Source: JBEKJU01 sp050011095
Lineage (GTDB): Bacteria; Desulfobacterota; Syntrophorhabdia; Syntrophorhabdales; WCHB1-27
DNA length: 12,033 bases
Assembly (NCBI GenBank): GCA_050011095.1
Contig: JBEKJU010000209.1
Location: 1 to 12,033 of the forward strand
Direction: 5' to 3'
The position numbers and the translations under genes are program-made. The notes beneath the pieces were generated by a model, which was not told where the DNA came from, made no database searches, and worked only from the letters and a program-made list of their open reading frames with translations. Positions 10,284 through 12,033 of the stretch are shown here, piece after piece. The number at the start of each line of letters is the position of its first letter. Position 1 is the first letter of the stretch.

Positions 10284-10625
10284 ATGGCTAAGTTGAATGG
10301 AGACAATAATATGAGAGACGCAGAAGATAAATCGCCCCCCAATCAGAGGACCGTTGCTGTTGTCGGTGGAATTATGGCGCTGGAGCCGCAGTACCGGCGG
10401 GTCCTCGAAGAGGGTAATTTCAATTTCAGGATATACAACCAGTATAACCCGAACCTTAAGCGAAAGGCCGAGGCAACCGACTTGATCATCCTCTTTACCG
10501 CGACGGTTTCCCACAGCATGGCAACACAAGCGCGCAAGATGGCAAATGCGTGTGGAATTCCCCTGATCGCCGTCAGGCCAAGCAGCGTTTCCGCCCTGAG
10601 AAAGTCCATTTCTACTTTGCCATGA
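10284..10625 (+). CDS. DUF2325-like small protein (113 aa)
   Basis: First gene of the small-gene operon. The body (about 22-110) fits the DUF2325 pattern: a start strand TVAVVGGIMALEPQYRRVLEE, a middle helix followed by ADLIILFT.TVSH (residues 65-77), then a helix, GIPLIAVRPSSVSAL and the C-terminus. The VGG, SH and R.SS signatures of the family are visible. The usual cysteine next to the SH motif is not. DUF2325 proteins are small, probably Rossmann-like, with no established function. AAGGAG (10271-10276) precedes the ATG by 7 nt; an internal ATG at 10311 is a less supported start. The stop overlaps the next ATG (ATGA at 10622), implying translational coupling. Confidence 0.75.
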   Translation: MAKLNGDNNMRDAEDKSPPNQRTVAVVGGIMALEPQYRRVLEEGNFNFRIYNQYNPNLKRKAEATDLIILFTATVSHSMATQARKMANACGIPLIAVRPSSVSALRKSISTLP

Positions 10626-10930
10626 AAAAACGGCGGGGGGTCCATTATACCGAAGCAGCCTTGAAGCGGGTCGATGAGTCGGCCCACCAGTTGAGAAGCC
10701 CATGCATCTTCGGGTCAAGAGAAGCCCAACTGTCGTCGGTTCCCGAATCGCTTCTGCTCAGGGACGGCACCGCAATCATCGTCGATCGAAGGACACGAAA
10801 CCCTTTGAGCCGTGAACTTGCCTATCCAACTTTGATTGAGGCGGGGTGCCTGCAACGCGGGTCGATGAATGAAGGCAAAGCAATACGAGAAGAGGTCCGT
10901 CTGGAGGTGATAATCCGTGGAAAAGGCTGA
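10622..10930 (+). CDS. Unrecognised 102-aa protein in the small-gene operon
   Basis: I do not recognise this protein. It begins MKKRRGVHYTEAALKRVDE and carries a segment SLLLRDGTAIIVDRRTRNPL in the middle (about residues 45-65), a possible beta hairpin; the C-terminus is charged (EEVRLEVIIRGKG). There is no signal peptide or membrane helix. The ATG at 10622 overlaps the stop of the DUF2325-like gene (ATGA), and its own end overlaps the HPr-like start by 14 bp, so it is translated within a tightly coupled series. That arrangement is the main evidence that it is real, since an open frame in the same frame extends further upstream. A role linked to the HPr-like phosphocarrier is plausible from position only. 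Confidence 0.65.
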   Translation: MKKRRGVHYTEAALKRVDESAHQLRSPCIFGSREAQLSSVPESLLLRDGTAIIVDRRTRNPLSRELAYPTLIEAGCLQRGSMNEGKAIREEVRLEVIIRGKG

Positions 10931-11348
10931 AGTCAGAGTAAGAAGTGAAGGAGGCCTTCATCTGAGGAAGGCTGCCGATGTCGTCCTTTGCGCGCAAAGA
11001 TTTAGATCCGCGATCACCCTGTGCCATAAGCGCAAATCGGCGGACGCTTGCTCCATCCTGCAGGTACTTTGCCTTGGCGTCGCCTCTTATTCCGACCTAT
11101 CAACTTGCGGATTCCCTGCAGCTTGCTGCAGGGAGAATCTTTTTCCGCTTCGCTCCGCCGGCAATTATTGGGACACCCACTTCGCGCGACCCACTGTGTG
11201 GGTACCCCGCGGTCGCCCCTCGCTCCGCTCGTTGTCTTGGATACCCTGCTGCTTGCAGCAAGGTCATTTATTCACCGCCACAGGTCCCGACGAAAAGGAA
11301 GCGGTAAAAACCATCATCGAAGTGTTTAATGAAGGAGCAGGAATATGA
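10917..11348 (+). CDS. HPr-like phosphocarrier split in frame by a dispersed repeat (143 aa)
   Basis: HPr carries a phosphate on a histidine in phosphotransferase systems. The GTG start has GGAGGTGA ideally placed upstream. Residues 1-61 match HPr, with H15 and R17 in GLHLRKA (canonical GLHARPA, so P18 is Lys here) and S46 in CSILQVL, the site used by HPr kinase, all at canonical numbers. Residues 120-143 (TATGPDEKEAVKTIIEVF...) match the HPr C-terminus. Residues 62-119 come from the inserted repeat (11101-11273), are Cys/Trp/Pro-rich and resemble no HPr. Removing them leaves 85 residues, the E. coli HPr length. The insert falls in the region of the last beta strand, so folding may fail, yet the frame stays open and the stop still overlaps the DUF2292 start (ATGA). 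No Enzyme I or HPr kinase gene is present. It may be a pseudogene or a tolerated insertion. Confidence 0.75.
   Translation: MEKAEVRVRSEGGLHLRKAADVVLCAQRFRSAITLCHKRKSADACSILQVLCLGVASYSDLSTCGFPAACCRENLFPLRSAGNYWDTHFARPTVWVPRGRPSLRSLSWIPCCLQQGHLFTATGPDEKEAVKTIIEVFNEGAGI
11101..11273 (+). repeat. Dispersed palindromic repeat, copy 2 (173 bp), inside HPr-like gene
   Basis: Same element as 6459-6621 with the full CGCTCCGCTC segment. In the right terminal hairpin one base has changed (CAGCAAGG instead of CAGCAGGG), making one mismatch. The boundaries are where identity to copy 1 stops: CAACTTGCGG at the left, TCATTTATTC at the right. It begins at the second base of HPr codon 62 and ends at the last base of codon 119. 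All three plus-strand frames are open through it. No clear target duplication is visible. Confidence 0.9.
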
Positions 11349-11536
11349 GCAAAGGTGGCGGTGAAAGGAATGTTGTCAGTGACATCATCCTGGAGGAAAT
11401 CAAGCAATCGATAAATTCCATAGACTTCGGCGATATTTTAGTCAAGGTACATGCCGGAAGAGTCATTCAGATCGAGGTGACGGAGAAAAAGCGTTTCAAC
11501 GATCTATGGGAGCTTGAGGACGGAGGAGGCATATGA
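11345..11536 (+). CDS. DUF2292 (YezD-like) small protein (63 aa)
   Basis: A short protein fitting the DUF2292 pattern: an N-terminal helix (VSDIILEEIKQSI), then a two-strand core around FGDILVKVHAGRVIQIEVTEKKRF, comparable to the family's 'YGSV.I.VQDG.VVQIE.TEK.R'. Family members are 50-70 aa, of unknown function, and in some bacteria lie beside sulfur or anion uptake genes. Its ATG overlaps the stop of the HPr-like gene, with GGAG 10 nt upstream. It ends in GGAGGAGGC-ATATGA, which reproduces the same start/stop overlap and suggests another gene once followed. Confidence 0.8.
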   Translation: MSKGGGERNVVSDIILEEIKQSINSIDFGDILVKVHAGRVIQIEVTEKKRFNDLWELEDGGGI

Positions 11537-11561
11537 CGTCCTATAACTGCTGATAGCCGGA

Positions 11562-11623
11562 CTTTTCCTGACATCCCCGTTGTCATCATGCTGTCTTATC
11601 GTACACGATCATCTTTTCCTGAC
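11562..11623 (+). repeat. Two 11 bp direct repeats
   Basis: CTTTTCCTGAC occurs at 11562-11572 and again at 11613-11623, 51 bp apart start to start, within the decayed gene region. The spacing equals 17 codons in the same frame, so it may be an internal duplication of coding sequence or chance. Confidence 0.4.
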
Positions 11624-11681
11624 CAATTCAAGGCGCGCCATAAGGGCCTTACTCTGTTTGAGGGATAGCGGTCCTTTGGCC

Positions 11682-11731
11682 GAAACTATTTGGGGAGGCC
11701 CCCCCGTGGCCGGCGCCTGACGAGTAGTTTC
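11682..11731. other. Inverted repeat enclosing a GC hairpin
   Basis: GAAACTA (11682-11688) and TAGTTTC (11725-11731) are a perfect 7 bp inverted repeat enclosing a GGGG-AGG-CCCC hairpin (11692-11702). There is no U-tract directly after it. It could act as a transcript end for the operon or be part of the decayed gene. Confidence 0.3.
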
Positions 11732-11957
11732 ACGATCAGGTTATTCTTTAACGGATGTCACTCCTTCGACGCTCCTCGCGATGTCACCCGCTTTCGAAAG
11801 CTTCGTCGATGATCCGAAGGGGAGGGAAAAGATACAAATTGTCTGGGAGGGGTCGCAGGTGCCCTCACTGACCCGCGCGTGGGTCTGCAAGATCGCTACC
11901 AATAGGGCCATTCAACAGGGCAAACGCATTTGGAAATCATCCACATATAGAGGCTAA

Positions 11958-12033
11958 GTAGCTTAAATACCTGATGATTTATATTTCTAGACTTCTATGG
12001 ATAGGTGTGCTATCTACCTGACATCATTGATTT
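11958..12033. other. AT-rich right edge with short inverted repeat
   Basis: The last 76 bp are AT-rich and carry GATAG-GTGTG-CTATC (12000-12014). No gene start is visible before the window ends. It has the composition of a promoter region for whatever lies to the right. Confidence 0.3.

Larger units (their letters stand above)
11533..11957 (+). pseudogene. Possible decayed exported-protein gene, fifth member of the operon
   Basis: An ATG at 11533 overlaps the DUF2292 stop and is preceded by GGAGGAGG, but the frame ends after MTSYNC (11551-11553). Shifting frame at about 11547 gives a hydrophobic, signal-peptide-like stretch (LLIAGLFLTSPLSSCCLIV). That frame runs to a TGA at 11718-11720 and, in the same frame, continues to 11957 with a protein-like segment: DVTPSTLLAMSPAFESF, then DDPKGREKIQIVWEGSQVPS. 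The latter faintly recalls the C-terminal half of periplasmic binding proteins of the PhnD type; that is a weak impression. One frameshift and one stop would explain the whole stretch. It may also be chance open sequence. Confidence 0.35.

Noticed and set aside
10185..10718. Minus-strand open frame (177 codons) opposite the DUF2325-like gene
   Set aside because: Overlaps a recognised family on the other strand and the operator palindrome; no domain.
6459..11273. The two repeats as a CRISPR array or as IS ends of one composite transposon
   Set aside because: Only two copies, 4.6 kb apart, in the same orientation with ordinary kinase genes between; no spacers, cas genes or transposase.

Overview
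The window looks like a GC-rich (roughly 60%) environmental Gram-negative chromosome. It is dense in multidomain signalling proteins, and its small-gene operon and palindromic dispersed repeats would fit a Desulfobacterota/Nitrospirota-type lineage. That placement is a guess from gene style; nothing in the sequence proves it.

Left part (1-6267, all minus strand): the first bases of an Lhr-type DEAD/DEAH helicase gene lie at the left edge. Upstream of it, in transcription order, is a two-gene signalling operon. A membrane hybrid histidine kinase (kinase, two receiver domains, HPt) is followed 13 bp later by a REC-PAS-PAS-GGDEF-EAL protein. All phosphorelay residues and both c-di-GMP catalytic motifs are intact, so a relay from HPt to the GGDEF-EAL protein's receiver is the simplest reading.

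Middle (6268-9544): a 490 bp divergent intergenic region carries one copy of a hairpin-rich dispersed repeat and a good sigma70-type promoter. It is followed on the plus strand by a soluble GAF-GAF-PAS-histidine kinase-REC protein.

Non-coding stretch (9545-10283): this holds a strong GC cruciform, a promoter-hairpin-terminator unit that looks like a ~105 nt small RNA or attenuated leader, and an AT-rich promoter region with a perfect 9+9 bp inverted repeat, probably the operator of the next operon.

Right part (10284-11957, plus strand): a tightly coupled cluster of four very small genes encodes a DUF2325-like protein, an unrecognised 102-aa protein, an HPr-like phosphocarrier, and a DUF2292 (YezD-like) protein. 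A second, almost identical copy of the dispersed repeat sits inside the HPr-like gene. It keeps the frame open, so about 58 foreign residues split a canonical 85-residue HPr fold after residue 61. A fifth gene seems to have started at the end of the DUF2292 gene, with the same coupling junction, but it has decayed.

The most interesting material is this small-gene operon and its in-frame palindromic insertion, followed by the small RNA candidate. No tRNA, rRNA, CRISPR array or transposase gene was seen.
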